Source: Chloroflexota bacterium (GTDB lineage Bacteria > Chloroflexota > Anaerolineae > Anaerolineales > Villigracilaceae). From it: a stretch of DNA of 64,000 bases. The first letter of the stretch is position 1. Every line of letters begins with the position of its first letter. The notes under the pieces were generated by a model. It saw nothing but the letters and a program-made list of their open reading frames with translations, did no database searches and was not told the origin of the DNA. The position numbers and the translations under genes are program-made. Below are positions 49,641 to 58,560 of this stretch, in pieces. The stretch covers positions 278,632-342,631 of the forward strand of contig JACRBL010000029.1 of the NCBI GenBank assembly GCA_016234485.1. The letters run 5' to 3'.

Positions 49641-51084
49641 GCGCGCCACACGTCCCGTCGGCCTGCGGTTACGCCCCAGCGAGCATCGCACGCTTCTATT
49701 TATCGGCGACCTGGTGGCGGCCACGCTGGCCGCGGTGGGGGCGTATTATTCCTGGCTGGGCTACGCCTGGTATCGGCTCATGGCAAGCGGCATCCCGCCT
49801 TTGCGCGCCATCAAATTTTTCCCCAGCGCCGATATTCCATTCTGGTTTTATTTCATTCCCCTTTTGTGGGTGGTCTTCCTGGTGGAACTGTACGATTCCC
49901 ACGTGGCATCCAATCGCGGACGCACCCTGCGCGGCATCGCGATCGCGGCTTTGTTGGGATTGATCTTCTACTCGCTTTTCTTCATTTTTTACAGCGACCC
50001 CGAATCCCTGCCGCGTATTCTGGTGGGACTGTACCTGCTCTACGCCTCGCTCCTGACTTTGGGCTGGCGCATGCTCTACATCCGACTCTACACGTCATCG
50101 GGACTCCAACGCCGCATCCTTGTGGTGGGGGCCGGCACAGCCGGGCGGACTCTGGCGCGCCTCTATCACACGCTCAACCCGCCGCCGTTCCAGTTCGTGG
50201 GCTTCATTGACGACGACCGCGAAAAGATCAACAAAAAACTGGAATCCTTCCCTGTCCTCGGCGGGAGCGAGCGCATGTTGCAGATAATCGAGGAGCAACG
50301 CATCTCCGACCTGGTGATCGCCATCATGGGCATGATGCGCGGCATCACCTTCCAGCGCATCCTCGACGCGCAGGAAGATGGCGTGGAGATCGTCCCGATG
50401 CCCACGCTCTACGAGGAGATGACGGGACGCGTCCCCATCCAGCATCTCGAATCGGACTGGCTCATCCGCTCCTTCGTGGACGAGGCGCGCGTCAGCGGTT
50501 TCTACGAATTGCTCAAACGCTTCGTGGATATCGTCGGCGGGCTGGCGGGCATGTTGGTCTTCTTCCTGGTTGTGCCCTTTGTCTCACTCGCCACGCTCAT
50601 TGATAGCGGCCGCCCCATTTTTTATTCCCAGCCGCGGCTCGGCAAAAGCGGCAGGCTCTTTACCATCCGCAAATTCCGCACCATGTTCACCGACGCCGAA
50701 GCCGATGGCAAGGCGCGTCCCGCCACAGAGAACGATCCGCGCATTACGCGCATTGGCAATTTCCTACGCAAGACGCGGCTTGATGAACTGCCCCAATTCT
50801 GGAACGTGGTGACAGGCGAGATGAGTCTCGTTGGGCCGCGCGCCGAACGTCCTGAATTGGTGGCCGAATATCAGCGTCAGATTCCGTTCTATCGCGCCCG
50901 CCTCCTCGTCAAGCCTGGGCTGAGCGGCTGGGCGCAGATCAATTATGGCTACGTTGCCAGCGTGACGGAAACCGCCGTCAAACTGGAATACGATCTTTAC
51001 TACATCAAACATCGCACGATTATGATGGATATCCAAATCGTCCTCCGCACCGTCGGCACAGCCGTCCGTGCGGCGGGGAGGTGA
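49633..51084 (+). CDS. Polyprenyl-phosphate sugar-1-phosphate transferase (priming glycosyltransferase)
   Basis: 483 residues. Four to five N-terminal spans, a cytoplasmic Rossmann-like domain (about 150-260; RILVVGAGTAGRTLARLYHT) and the C-terminal bacterial sugar transferase domain (about 290-483; IFYSQPRLGKSGRLFTIRKF, TRIGNFLRKTRLDELPQFWN, KPGLSGWAQINYGY). It loads the first sugar phosphate onto undecaprenyl phosphate to begin polysaccharide synthesis. Coupled to the glycosyltransferase before it. Confidence 0.93.
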   Translation: MGERATRPVGLRLRPSEHRTLLFIGDLVAATLAAVGAYYSWLGYAWYRLMASGIPPLRAIKFFPSADIPFWFYFIPLLWVVFLVELYDSHVASNRGRTLRGIAIAALLGLIFYSLFFIFYSDPESLPRILVGLYLLYASLLTLGWRMLYIRLYTSSGLQRRILVVGAGTAGRTLARLYHTLNPPPFQFVGFIDDDREKINKKLESFPVLGGSERMLQIIEEQRISDLVIAIMGMMRGITFQRILDAQEDGVEIVPMPTLYEEMTGRVPIQHLESDWLIRSFVDEARVSGFYELLKRFVDIVGGLAGMLVFFLVVPFVSLATLIDSGRPIFYSQPRLGKSGRLFTIRKFRTMFTDAEADGKARPATENDPRITRIGNFLRKTRLDELPQFWNVVTGEMSLVGPRAERPELVAEYQRQIPFYRARLLVKPGLSGWAQINYGYVASVTETAVKLEYDLYYIKHRTIMMDIQIVLRTVGTAVRAAGR

Positions 51085-51120
51085 TTGTGTTACTTTCACC
51101 TTCAAAATTATTTTTTACGT

Positions 51121-51213
51121 TGTCATTGCGAGGAGCGTTCTTTGCGACGAAGCAATCTCCAACCACAACGAGGAGATTGCTTCGGTCGGAAGAACGCCGA
51201 CCTCGCAATGACG
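51121..51213. repeat. CGTCATTGCGAG palindromic repeat, copy 5
   Basis: TGTCATTGCGAGGAGCG ... CGACGAAGCAATCTCC ... GGAGATTGCTTCGGTCGG ... CCTCGCAATGACGG, between sugar transferase and epimerase genes. Confidence 0.9.
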
Positions 51214-51237
51214 GATTACCCAGATGGAGTTGATACC

Positions 51238-52161
51238 ATGAATATTTTAGTCACTGGCGGCGCTGGTTTTATCGGTTCGCACATCGTACGCGGACTGCTC
51301 GAGCGCGGCGACACCGTCCGCGTGTTGGATAATTTCTCGACGGGTAAACGCGACAACCTCGACGGACTCGACGTGGAGATCGTGGAAGCCGACCTGCGCG
51401 ACGCTGCGCGCGTGACCTCGGCCTGCCGCGGCATTGAGACGATTTTCCACCAGGCCGCGTTTGTCTCCGTTCCCCAATCCATGCTCGAGCCGACCGAGTG
51501 CTTCGACGTGAACGTGACGGGGACGGCCTCGCTTTTTGAAGCCGCGCGCAAACATGGCGTGAAGCGCGTCGTCTTCGCGACCAGCGCGGCGGTCTATGGC
51601 GATTCGACGGACTATCCCCTCACCGAGGAGACTCCGCTCCGCCCGCTCTCGCCCTACGCCGCCTCCAAGCGCGTGGACGAAATTTACGGCCAACTTTACA
51701 CAACCTCCTTCGGCGTGGAAGTGGCCGCCCTGCGCTACTTCAACGTCTATGGCCCGCGCCAGCGACCCGATTCGCAATACGCCGCGGCTGTGCCGATCTT
51801 CATCCGCCGCCTGTTGGATAACAAGCCCATCACCATTTACGGCGATGGCGGCCAGACTCGCGACCTGATCTTTATTGGGGACGTGGTGAAAGCCAATTTC
51901 GCCGCGGCCGCTCACCCGTCCGCGCCGGGAGGCGTGTTTAACATCTGCACGGGAAACGAAACGCGCATCCTCGATCTCGTCGAAATCCTGCAAGACCTCT
52001 TCCCGTCCGCGCCCGCGCCCGAGTTTGCCGCGCCGCGCATCGGCGATATTTACCGCTCCATCGGCAGTCCGCAAAAAGCCGCGGAGACGATTAACTTCCG
52101 CGCGCAAACCTCGCTCGAAGACGGCTTGCGTCAAACCGTGGAATGGATGAGGGGTTCCTAA
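51238..52161 (+). CDS. NAD-dependent sugar nucleotide epimerase (UDP-glucose 4-epimerase-like)
   Basis: 307 residues. Extended SDR: VTGGAGFIGSHIV at 5-17, FHQAAFVSVPQSM, active Tyr/Lys in LSPYAASKRVDEIYG, and NVYGPRQRPDSQYAAAVP. The nucleotide-sugar substrate is probably UDP-glucose/galactose or a derivative. ATG 51238 is set by conservation; the longer frame upstream crosses the palindromic repeat. Part of the polysaccharide locus. Confidence 0.92.
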   Translation: MNILVTGGAGFIGSHIVRGLLERGDTVRVLDNFSTGKRDNLDGLDVEIVEADLRDAARVTSACRGIETIFHQAAFVSVPQSMLEPTECFDVNVTGTASLFEAARKHGVKRVVFATSAAVYGDSTDYPLTEETPLRPLSPYAASKRVDEIYGQLYTTSFGVEVAALRYFNVYGPRQRPDSQYAAAVPIFIRRLLDNKPITIYGDGGQTRDLIFIGDVVKANFAAAAHPSAPGGVFNICTGNETRILDLVEILQDLFPSAPAPEFAAPRIGDIYRSIGSPQKAAETINFRAQTSLEDGLRQTVEWMRGS

Positions 52162-52185
52162 AGCGTAAAACGTAAATTATTTCTT

Positions 52186-54063
52186 ATGAACTCCCGCCCT
52201 CACCTTCGCAATCGCTTCGTCCTCATCGGAGACGTGGTTCTTATCATCGTCTCTGTCTTGGGGAGTTTCGCGTTGCGCTACGATGTGGGGCAGATGGAAT
52301 TTTATCTGCCCGCGATCCAGATCATGGCGGGCGTGGCCTTGTTGGTCAAAATCCCCACCTATTATTTTTTCGGACTCTATCGGCGCTTGTGGATGTACGC
52401 CAGCACCAATGAATTGAAATTGATCGCGGTGGCCGTTTCGACCGCCTCGGTTTTGACGGGGGGCGTGATGCTGGCGCTGATCGCGGCGGGACGTGTCCAG
52501 CCTGGGATGCCGCGCACCGCGCTCATCATTGATTGGCTTTTCTCGCTCGTTCTCATCGGCGGCTCGCGCTTTGCCCTGCGGATTCTCAGCGAGCAAGTCG
52601 CGGCGCGCACCGACAAAGGCCGCCGCGCGCTCATCATTGGCGCGGGGGACGCGGGCGCGCTGGTAGCGCGTGAACTGCAAAAGACGAATCAACTCGACCT
52701 GAACCCGATCGGATTCCTCGACGACGACCCCGCCAAACAACGCCACGAAATTTACGGCGTGCGCGTCATCGGCAAGGTGACGGACTTGGAGACGGCGCTT
52801 GCCAACCATCGCGTGGACGAGGTGGTGATCGCCATCCCGTCCGCGCCTGGGCGGCTGGTGAGGCAGATCACCGAGGCGTGCCGCAAGCGCGGCATCCCCT
52901 CGCGGACGATGCCAGGCATGAACGAACTCATCGGCGGCAAGGTCAGCGTGAACCGATTAAGAGAAGTGGACATCACCGACCTGCTCCGCCGCGAACCCGT
53001 CAACATTGACGACCGCCTGGTCGGTTCGAGCCTGAACGGGAAGCGCGTGCTCGTCACGGGCGCGGGCGGCTCCATCGGACGCGAACTCTCGCGCCAGATC
53101 ACGCGCTGGGCGCCCTCCGAGTTGGTCTTGCTGGGACATGGCGAAAATAGCATCTTCGAAGCGCTGCTGGAATTGCGCGAGGACTTCCCTTCGATTTCGT
53201 TGCATCCCGTCATCGCGGATGTGCGCGACGCGGCGCGGCTCGAATCGGTGTTCGCGGAATATCGCCCGCAGGTGGTGTTCCATGCCGCCGCGCACAAACA
53301 CGTCCCGTTGATGGAAGCCAACGTCGCGGAAGCCGTCACGAACAACATCCTCGGGACGCGTAACCTCGTCGAAACGGCGAACCGCCACGGGGTGGAACGA
53401 CTCGTGATGATCTCGACGGACAAGGCCATTCGTCCCGTCAGCGTGATGGGCGCGACCAAGCGCATGGCCGAGATGATCGTCCTGAATGCCGCGCATCGCA
53501 CGGGACGGGCTTATTCGGTTGTCCGCTTTGGGAATGTGTTGGGAAGCCGCGGGAGCGTGGTGCCGCGTTTCAAAAATCAGATCGCGCGCGGCGGTCCCGT
53601 CACGATCACGCATCCCGACATGCAACGGTATTTCATGATCATCCCCGAAGCGGTGCACCTTGTTTTGCAGGCCGCCGCGATGGGCGCGGGCGGCGAGGTC
53701 TTTTTCCTGAACATGGGACAACCCGTGCGGATTTTGGATCTGGCCGAAGACCTGATCCGCCTTTCGGGCTTGGAGCCTGGCCGCGACATCGAGATCGCGT
53801 TCACGGGCATCCGCCCTGGTGAGAAACTGACCGAGGAACTGCTGGACGACAGCATGAGTTTTTCGCGCACGGCGCATCCCGAAATCGTGCGCGTCGAATC
53901 GGACGAGGCGGTGGAGGGCGCTCAGTTGGTCGCCACGCTGGACGAGTTGGCGCGCCTCGCGGAACAGAACGAGCCAGAAACGCTCTTGCGCGTGTTGGAA
54001 GACGTCATCCCTGGCGCGGCGGTGCGGTCGGCGCCGCCGCCGGATTTAACATCCATGGTCTAA
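52186..54063 (+). CDS. Nucleotide-sugar epimerase/dehydratase, CapD/WbpM type
   Basis: 625 residues. Four membrane spans (1-115), a first Rossmann-like domain (RALIIGAGDAGALVARELQK) and a long C-terminal extended SDR domain (VLVTGAGGSIGRELSRQI, FHAAAHKHVPLMEAN, STDKAIRPVSVMGATKRMAE). The S-M-K arrangement in place of the usual Tyr-Lys is typical of the CapD/WbpM inverting 4,6-dehydratases acting on UDP-N-acetylglucosamine. It provides precursors for the surface polysaccharide made by the neighbouring genes. Confidence 0.93.
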   Translation: MNSRPHLRNRFVLIGDVVLIIVSVLGSFALRYDVGQMEFYLPAIQIMAGVALLVKIPTYYFFGLYRRLWMYASTNELKLIAVAVSTASVLTGGVMLALIAAGRVQPGMPRTALIIDWLFSLVLIGGSRFALRILSEQVAARTDKGRRALIIGAGDAGALVARELQKTNQLDLNPIGFLDDDPAKQRHEIYGVRVIGKVTDLETALANHRVDEVVIAIPSAPGRLVRQITEACRKRGIPSRTMPGMNELIGGKVSVNRLREVDITDLLRREPVNIDDRLVGSSLNGKRVLVTGAGGSIGRELSRQITRWAPSELVLLGHGENSIFEALLELREDFPSISLHPVIADVRDAARLESVFAEYRPQVVFHAAAHKHVPLMEANVAEAVTNNILGTRNLVETANRHGVERLVMISTDKAIRPVSVMGATKRMAEMIVLNAAHRTGRAYSVVRFGNVLGSRGSVVPRFKNQIARGGPVTITHPDMQRYFMIIPEAVHLVLQAAAMGAGGEVFFLNMGQPVRILDLAEDLIRLSGLEPGRDIEIAFTGIRPGEKLTEELLDDSMSFSRTAHPEIVRVESDEAVEGAQLVATLDELARLAEQNEPETLLRVLEDVIPGAAVRSAPPPDLTSMV

Positions 54064-54067
54064 TCTC

Positions 54068-54122
54068 AGGTCAAAGGTCGAAAGTCAGACGACTTTTGAC
54101 CTGGGACTTTCGACAAAAGTAT
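54068..54122. repeat. CAAAGGTCGAAAGTC / GACTTTCGACAAAAG inverted words
   Basis: Gap between the CapD-like gene and the FemAB-like gene, made of AGGTCGAAAGTC words on both strands. No T-run. Confidence 0.5.
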
Positions 54123-54124
54123 TT

Positions 54125-55120
54125 ATGCCCGAAGTTTCTCTTGCAGAATGGAATCGTTTTTTGGAGGGACATGTCCACGCGCATGTGTTGCAGGTGGGGG
54201 AGTGGGGAGAGTTGAAGGCAGGCTTTGGCTGGGACGCGGTACGCATCGTCTCTGGCGAGGCTGGCGTTCAAATTCTAATTCGCAAATTGCCATTGGGATT
54301 CACGATTGCGTATATTCCGAAGCCAGTTATCAGTGGGCAGTTATCAGTGATCAGCGATCAGTTTTGGCGTGAAGTGGATTTGGTTTGTAAAAAACGCCGC
54401 GCGATCTTCCTCAAAATTGAACCTGACCTGTGGAATGACCAACAACCTGAAACCTGGAACCTGAAACTTGAAACTTCCCTCCACAACATCCAACCTCCCC
54501 GTACCATCGTCATAGACGTTCGAGGAAGCGAAGAGGAGATATTGGCGCGGATGAAGCAGAAGACGCGCTACAACATTCGGCTGGCGGAGAAGAAGGGCGT
54601 GACCGTCCGCGCGTGGGACGACATTTCCGCCTTCCACAAGATGATGCTGACGACGGGCGGACGCGACGGGTTTGGAGTCCACTCGTTGGAATATTATCGC
54701 CGCGCCTACGAGCTATTCCACTCGACGGGGATGGCCGAATTGCTGGTGGCGGAATTTGATGGCAAGCCGCTGGCCGCGTTGATGGTCTTCGCGCATGGAC
54801 GGCGCGTGTATTACATGTACGGCGCGTCCACGGATGAGGAACGCAACCGCATGCCCACTTACCTTTTGCAGTGGGAAGCGATGAAGTGGGCGCGTGCCAA
54901 AGGCGCGGAAGAATACGATTTGTGGGGCGTCCCTGATGAAGACGAAGCGACGCTCGAAGCCAACTTCGAGACGCGTCACGATGGCTTGTGGGGAGTTTAT
55001 CGCTTCAAGCGCGGCTTTGGCGGGGATGTGAAGCGCGCACAGCAGGCGCTGGATCGAGTCTACAATCCGCTTCTCTACAAACTTTACCTTTGGCGCATGG
55101 AGGGAAGGGAAAGCGCCTGA
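54125..55120 (+). CDS. FemAB/FemX-family aminoacyl or peptidoglycan-bridge transferase
   Basis: 331 residues. Two GNAT-like halves of the FemAB fold: N-terminal LEGHVHAHVLQVGEWGELKA and FTIAYIPKP, C-terminal KQKTRYNIRLAEKKGVTVRA, LAALMVFAHGRRVYYMYGAS, ILQWEAMKWAR-type and EYDLWGVPDED. Such proteins transfer amino acids from aminoacyl-tRNA to peptidoglycan precursors or other acceptors. Between the two halves, residues about 68-80 (SGQLSVISDQ) and 109-120 (PETWNLKLETS) are encoded by dispersed repeats in frame. Confidence 0.87.
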   Translation: MPEVSLAEWNRFLEGHVHAHVLQVGEWGELKAGFGWDAVRIVSGEAGVQILIRKLPLGFTIAYIPKPVISGQLSVISDQFWREVDLVCKKRRAIFLKIEPDLWNDQQPETWNLKLETSLHNIQPPRTIVIDVRGSEEEILARMKQKTRYNIRLAEKKGVTVRAWDDISAFHKMMLTTGGRDGFGVHSLEYYRRAYELFHSTGMAELLVAEFDGKPLAALMVFAHGRRVYYMYGASTDEERNRMPTYLLQWEAMKWARAKGAEEYDLWGVPDEDEATLEANFETRHDGLWGVYRFKRGFGGDVKRAQQALDRVYNPLLYKLYLWRMEGRESA

Positions 55121-55148
55121 TACCTCTGTTGGAGAGGAACGATTTTTC

Positions 55149-56057
55149 ATGACCATTCAATTTCGCAACTACAATGGACAAGCGGATTACGTCCGCCTCA
55201 GCAATTTCCTCATCCAGAATCATCAACCCGCGAACGGTGACGGCAACTGGCTCGAACCCGCATGGGAATATATGCACAATCATCCGTATCTCGATCAATC
55301 CTCGCGGGGCAGGATTGGGATTTGGGAAGAGGATGGGGTGATAGCCGCCTTCGTCACGTACGAATCGCAATTGGGCGAGGCCTTCTTTCAATTCCATCCC
55401 GCGTACAGACATTTGCGGGATGAGATGCTCGACTACGCGGAGAACAATCTCGCGGGCGTTTCGAGCAAGGACGGGCGAAGGGTATTATGCGCCTTTGTGA
55501 ACGATATGGATAAGGAGTTTGTGGAGCTCGTCGAAGCGCGCGGCTACAAACGAAACGATGAGGATTCGCGCACGATGCTCCAATTCCCGATCCCCGACCC
55601 GTTCCCAGCCATTCAACTTCCCGAAGGCTTCCGTCTCACCAGCCTCGCGGAGGAGTGCGATTGGGCGAAGGTCAACCGCGTGATGTGGCGCGGATTCAAC
55701 CACGGCGATGATGTCCCTATGACGGAAGAGGATCTCGAAGGCCGTCGAAAATTGTTCGACACGCCCAAAGCGCGGCGCGACCTGAAAGTCGCGGTCGTCG
55801 CGCCGAACGGAAACTTCGTCGCGTTCTGCGGCATGTTTTACGAACCGACGAATCGCTTCGCGTACGTCGAACCCGTCGCCACCGACCCCGATTATCGCCG
55901 CATGGGACTCGGCAAAGCCGCCGTGCTGGAGGGCATCCGCCGCTGTGACGCGCTCGGCGCGACCGTCGCCTACGTCGGCAACGATCTGCCCATCTATCGT
56001 TCCGTCGGCTTCCGAAAAATCTACGTCTGCGAGTGTTGGTTGAAGTATCTGGAATAA
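55149..56057 (+). CDS. GNAT N-acetyltransferase
   Basis: 302 residues with a tandem GNAT layout. The C-terminal domain has the acetyl-CoA loop DPDYRRMGLGKAAVLEGIR (R-x-x-G-x-G) followed by YVGNDLPIYRSVGFRKIYVC, the usual Y-x-x-x-G-F end. The N-terminal half is a degenerate GNAT. Substrate unknown. 28 bases after the FemAB-like gene, likely in the same transcript. Confidence 0.88.
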   Translation: MTIQFRNYNGQADYVRLSNFLIQNHQPANGDGNWLEPAWEYMHNHPYLDQSSRGRIGIWEEDGVIAAFVTYESQLGEAFFQFHPAYRHLRDEMLDYAENNLAGVSSKDGRRVLCAFVNDMDKEFVELVEARGYKRNDEDSRTMLQFPIPDPFPAIQLPEGFRLTSLAEECDWAKVNRVMWRGFNHGDDVPMTEEDLEGRRKLFDTPKARRDLKVAVVAPNGNFVAFCGMFYEPTNRFAYVEPVATDPDYRRMGLGKAAVLEGIRRCDALGATVAYVGNDLPIYRSVGFRKIYVCECWLKYLE

Positions 56058-56092
56058 ACCATCAAACCCCAATACCCTTAAACGACGAACTA

Positions 56093-56881
56093 TCATCCCG
56101 CCTGCTTGCAAGCCGCCTGATAATCATTCAATACCCTGTCCAACTTTCGCGCAATCACCTGCGCGGTTGTCAGATTCGTCTCCCCCACGAATTGACTCAA
56201 CAACGCATGGGGCAGGGGCGTTGCGCCGAGATTTTGCAACAGGCCGCTCAGCGCTTTTTGAACATCGGGTTGAATCCAATAATATCTTGCGCGGTCGCTC
56301 AAACTATATTTACGTTTGAAGGCTTGGTCGGCTTTCGTCCCGTGATAATACTTTTTCCAATGTTCGGGGTGTTTCACCATCGCGTCATCCAATGCCTGAA
56401 TCACGTTCGCACGTTGACCCTTGGGAATCAACTCATTCTCGATCATCGTCAACGCAAAGACCGCTTCACGAAAAGCAAACGTGAGCGCAGGCCCTACCTT
56501 GAGAATTGCAAAATGATCGCGCACCAGATCGTTCAACGCGCCACGCGTTTGATAATCCGTCGGGTGCGCCTCGTAAATCATTGGCTGACCCTCGATAAAT
56601 TTCGATAACTCCTGTGCTTTTTGGGGATCATACGGCAGGACAAAATCATCGCCGAATTCCACGCCAGGCTGGACGACTCCCATGACGCGTTCCCATGCCG
56701 ATGCCAACCCCGCCCTCAAAAAGGCCTCGCGCGTGACCTCGATGGTCTGCCGCGCACCCTCCACCTTTGTCACGCCGACAGTTTCCTCGCGCTCCGTCGC
56801 CCCGCCAGGAATCGGAACCTCCGTGCCAATGATGTAGCGTAATTTCTCCCCTTTCCTTTCAGGAGAGGGGTTGGGGGTGAG
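56093..56881 (-). pseudogene. 5'-truncated GatZ/KbaZ-family gene (tagatose-bisphosphate aldolase non-catalytic subunit)
   Basis: From about RYIIGTEVPIPGGA (56839) to the stop at 56093 this matches the C-terminal part of GatZ/KbaZ proteins: AFREAVFALTMIENEL, HWKKYYHGTKADQAFK, SDRARYYWIQPDVQKALSGL and the final NYQAACKQAG. Full-length members are around 420 residues; only about 250 remain. The break coincides with a dispersed repeat read as LTPNPSPERKGEK (56845-56881), after which the frame enters the neighbouring lipoprotein region. No start codon is credible. Confidence 0.75.
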
Positions 56882-56961
56882 GTCCGCGACTGTACTGCAC
56901 CCCCAAACTTGAACAGTCGGATTCCCAGCCGGTTTCAACCCTGTAATTGACGAAGGTATTG

Positions 56962-57438
56962 TTATTGCACTCCCCACTCGAACACGCGTGAGGGTGCGTC
57001 CACATTGACGATGGTGAGCGTGAGTTTCGTCGCGGCGTTGAAGATGGATTTGCCGTCCACGGTGGCGGGGAAGATCAATTTTCCTTCCACGTGATGTCCG
57101 CCGCGCGGCGCGTCCCACAGCGTGGCCTGGACGGTGACGCCCGTATCGGTGATGAGGGTGGCAAGAGCCGCCAAATCCATGCTGAGGTCAATGGAGTGGG
57201 TGGTTAATACAATGTCAAATTCGAGGGTCTCGGCAGGCGCGTTGAGGTTGAGCGGCGTCACTTCGAAGATGATGTCGCCCTGTTCGTCGGTGCGCATGGC
57301 AGAGTCGAATTGGGCGGCCGAGTTGCTTGGGGAAACAAAATCAGGCGCGGGGTCGGAGGGAAGCGGGGCGGGAGTCGCGGAGCAGGCCGCGAGGATCAAA
57401 GTCAGAATTAAAAGCGAGGGAATCAGGAAGCGTTTCAT
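56962..57438 (-). CDS. Lipoprotein, YtkA-like domain candidate
   Basis: 158 residues from ATG 57438. Lipobox LILAACSA (residues 12-19) after a short helix, a Pro/Ser spacer, then one beta-rich domain (IFEVTPLNLNAPAETLEFDI ... LITDTGVTVQATLWDAPRGG ... KLTLTIVNVDAPSRVFEWGV). The HHVEGK segment could bind metal. ATGA overlap with the upstream membrane protein gene shows co-expression. Confidence 0.75.
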   Translation of the reverse strand: MKRFLIPSLLILTLILAACSATPAPLPSDPAPDFVSPSNSAAQFDSAMRTDEQGDIIFEVTPLNLNAPAETLEFDIVLTTHSIDLSMDLAALATLITDTGVTVQATLWDAPRGGHHVEGKLIFPATVDGKSIFNAATKLTLTIVNVDAPSRVFEWGVQ

Positions 57439-57908
57439 TTTGTCTCCACAAGAGCAGGTTGAAGTTTTTGTCGTTCGCGATAAAGCACGAAGAGCATGAC
57501 GCCGATACCGATCAGGTTCATGGCGAGGCCGACCAGCATGAAGGGGCGCTGATAGCGCGTGAGGAAACTGGCCGCGGCGCTCAGGCCGAGGATGGGCAGA
57601 ACGTCGGTGACGTGGTGAATGCAACACGCGATCATTGCGGTGGCGGATGTGCCGCCGCTCGCGCCCATCATTGAACCTGCATGTCCAGTGGATGTGACTG
57701 GAATGAAGAGGCGAAATCGCAAAATGGAATAGAGGGTGGCTTGCACGCCAAAGCCGAGGATGATCGGGACAACGTACCAGCGGTCGCGCACGAATTGCGA
57801 AGAGGCATAATCCCAGCCTTGCGCCCAGGTGAGAATGCCAATGTAGAATGAGGCGATGAAGACCGAGCCGAGCAGGAAGGCCGAGAGGGGGATGAGAATT
57901 CGTTTCAC
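57435..57908 (-). CDS. Four-span membrane protein with conserved ACCIHH motif
   Basis: 157 residues, four hydrophobic spans. Between spans two and three is TSATAMIACCIHHVTDVLPI, with adjacent Cys-Cys and His-His placed to bind a metal ion within or next to the membrane. Family not named with confidence. It is the first gene of a two-gene unit with the lipoprotein, and lies divergent from the 58069 gene with a shared motif (57982-57997) between them. A role in metal handling is inferred. Confidence 0.7.
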   Translation of the reverse strand: MKRILIPLSAFLLGSVFIASFYIGILTWAQGWDYASSQFVRDRWYVVPIILGFGVQATLYSILRFRLFIPVTSTGHAGSMMGASGGTSATAMIACCIHHVTDVLPILGLSAAASFLTRYQRPFMLVGLAMNLIGIGVMLFVLYRERQKLQPALVETK

Positions 57909-57981
57909 CGTTAATCTCCTTTGGCATCATCATAGCCTTGTGGTCGGGGGACGTCTTGCGCCAACTTGCGCGTTTGGAAGA

Positions 57982-57997
57982 TAGGCAATTCGGCCTA
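57982..57997. promoter_or_regulatory. TAGGCAATTCGGCCTA motif, site 1
   Basis: Inverted repeat TAGGC-N6-GCCTA between divergent genes, 73 bases from one start and 71 from the other. Related sites at 61470, 61813 and 63988. Confidence 0.55.
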
Positions 57998-58068
57998 CAT
58001 GAGTATGCGTAATGTTGCGCTCCACGAAAAGACGGCATTTCAATAGAATAGAACCATCCGAGCCGCTT

Positions 58069-58428
58069 ATGAGTATTTCCCCATTTTTATCCGTCAATCG
58101 TCCCTGTGACGAAGCCCTGCGCTGGACAAAGCGACGCCTGTCACGCGCAGGTTTACGCGCCATGCAGACCTTTGACCTGCATACCGCGCGCGCGGGACTG
58201 CATGATTGTCCTTGCCCGAATCACGGGACGGAGGAATGTGACTGTCAGATGGTGGTTCTGCTTGTGTATGGCAGGGCGGAGTCGCCTGCGACCCTGTTCC
58301 TGCACGGCAACGACGGACAGACGTGGCTGTCGTTTGCGGACGACCCGCGTCAACGCACAGACTCAAAACTGCTGGCTGGAATCAAACAGGCGCTGGACGC
58401 GTCGGTATCCGTTCTGCAAAATGGATAG
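58069..58428 (+). CDS. Conserved hypothetical protein with Cys-rich CxCPNHxxxxCDC motif
   Basis: 119 residues from ATG 58069. The centre reads HDCPCPNHGTEECDCQMVVL, four Cys and a His spaced for metal binding, between a basic N-terminal helix (ALRWTKRRLSRAGLRAMQTF) and an alpha/beta-like C-terminus. No name known. Its position next to FixH/YtkA-like and YHS proteins suggests a metal-related role. Confidence 0.65.
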   Translation: MSISPFLSVNRPCDEALRWTKRRLSRAGLRAMQTFDLHTARAGLHDCPCPNHGTEECDCQMVVLLVYGRAESPATLFLHGNDGQTWLSFADDPRQRTDSKLLAGIKQALDASVSVLQNG

Positions 58429-58560
58429 AGTAAATGTAGGCTGTTTTCCAGTACCGCAACACATCGTCCCCGAATGGGGGATTTATGTTGCCATTCCAGC
58501 GAGATAAATCTCGCGATACTGAGCAAAGCAAGTAAAAAATTCCCAAAGGAGAAAAACAAA

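Noticed and set aside
56962..58038. 358-residue minus-strand frame extending upstream of the lipoprotein
   Set aside because: The part upstream of ATG 57438 overlaps the membrane protein gene in another frame and has shadow-like composition; the lipobox start at 57438 is clear.
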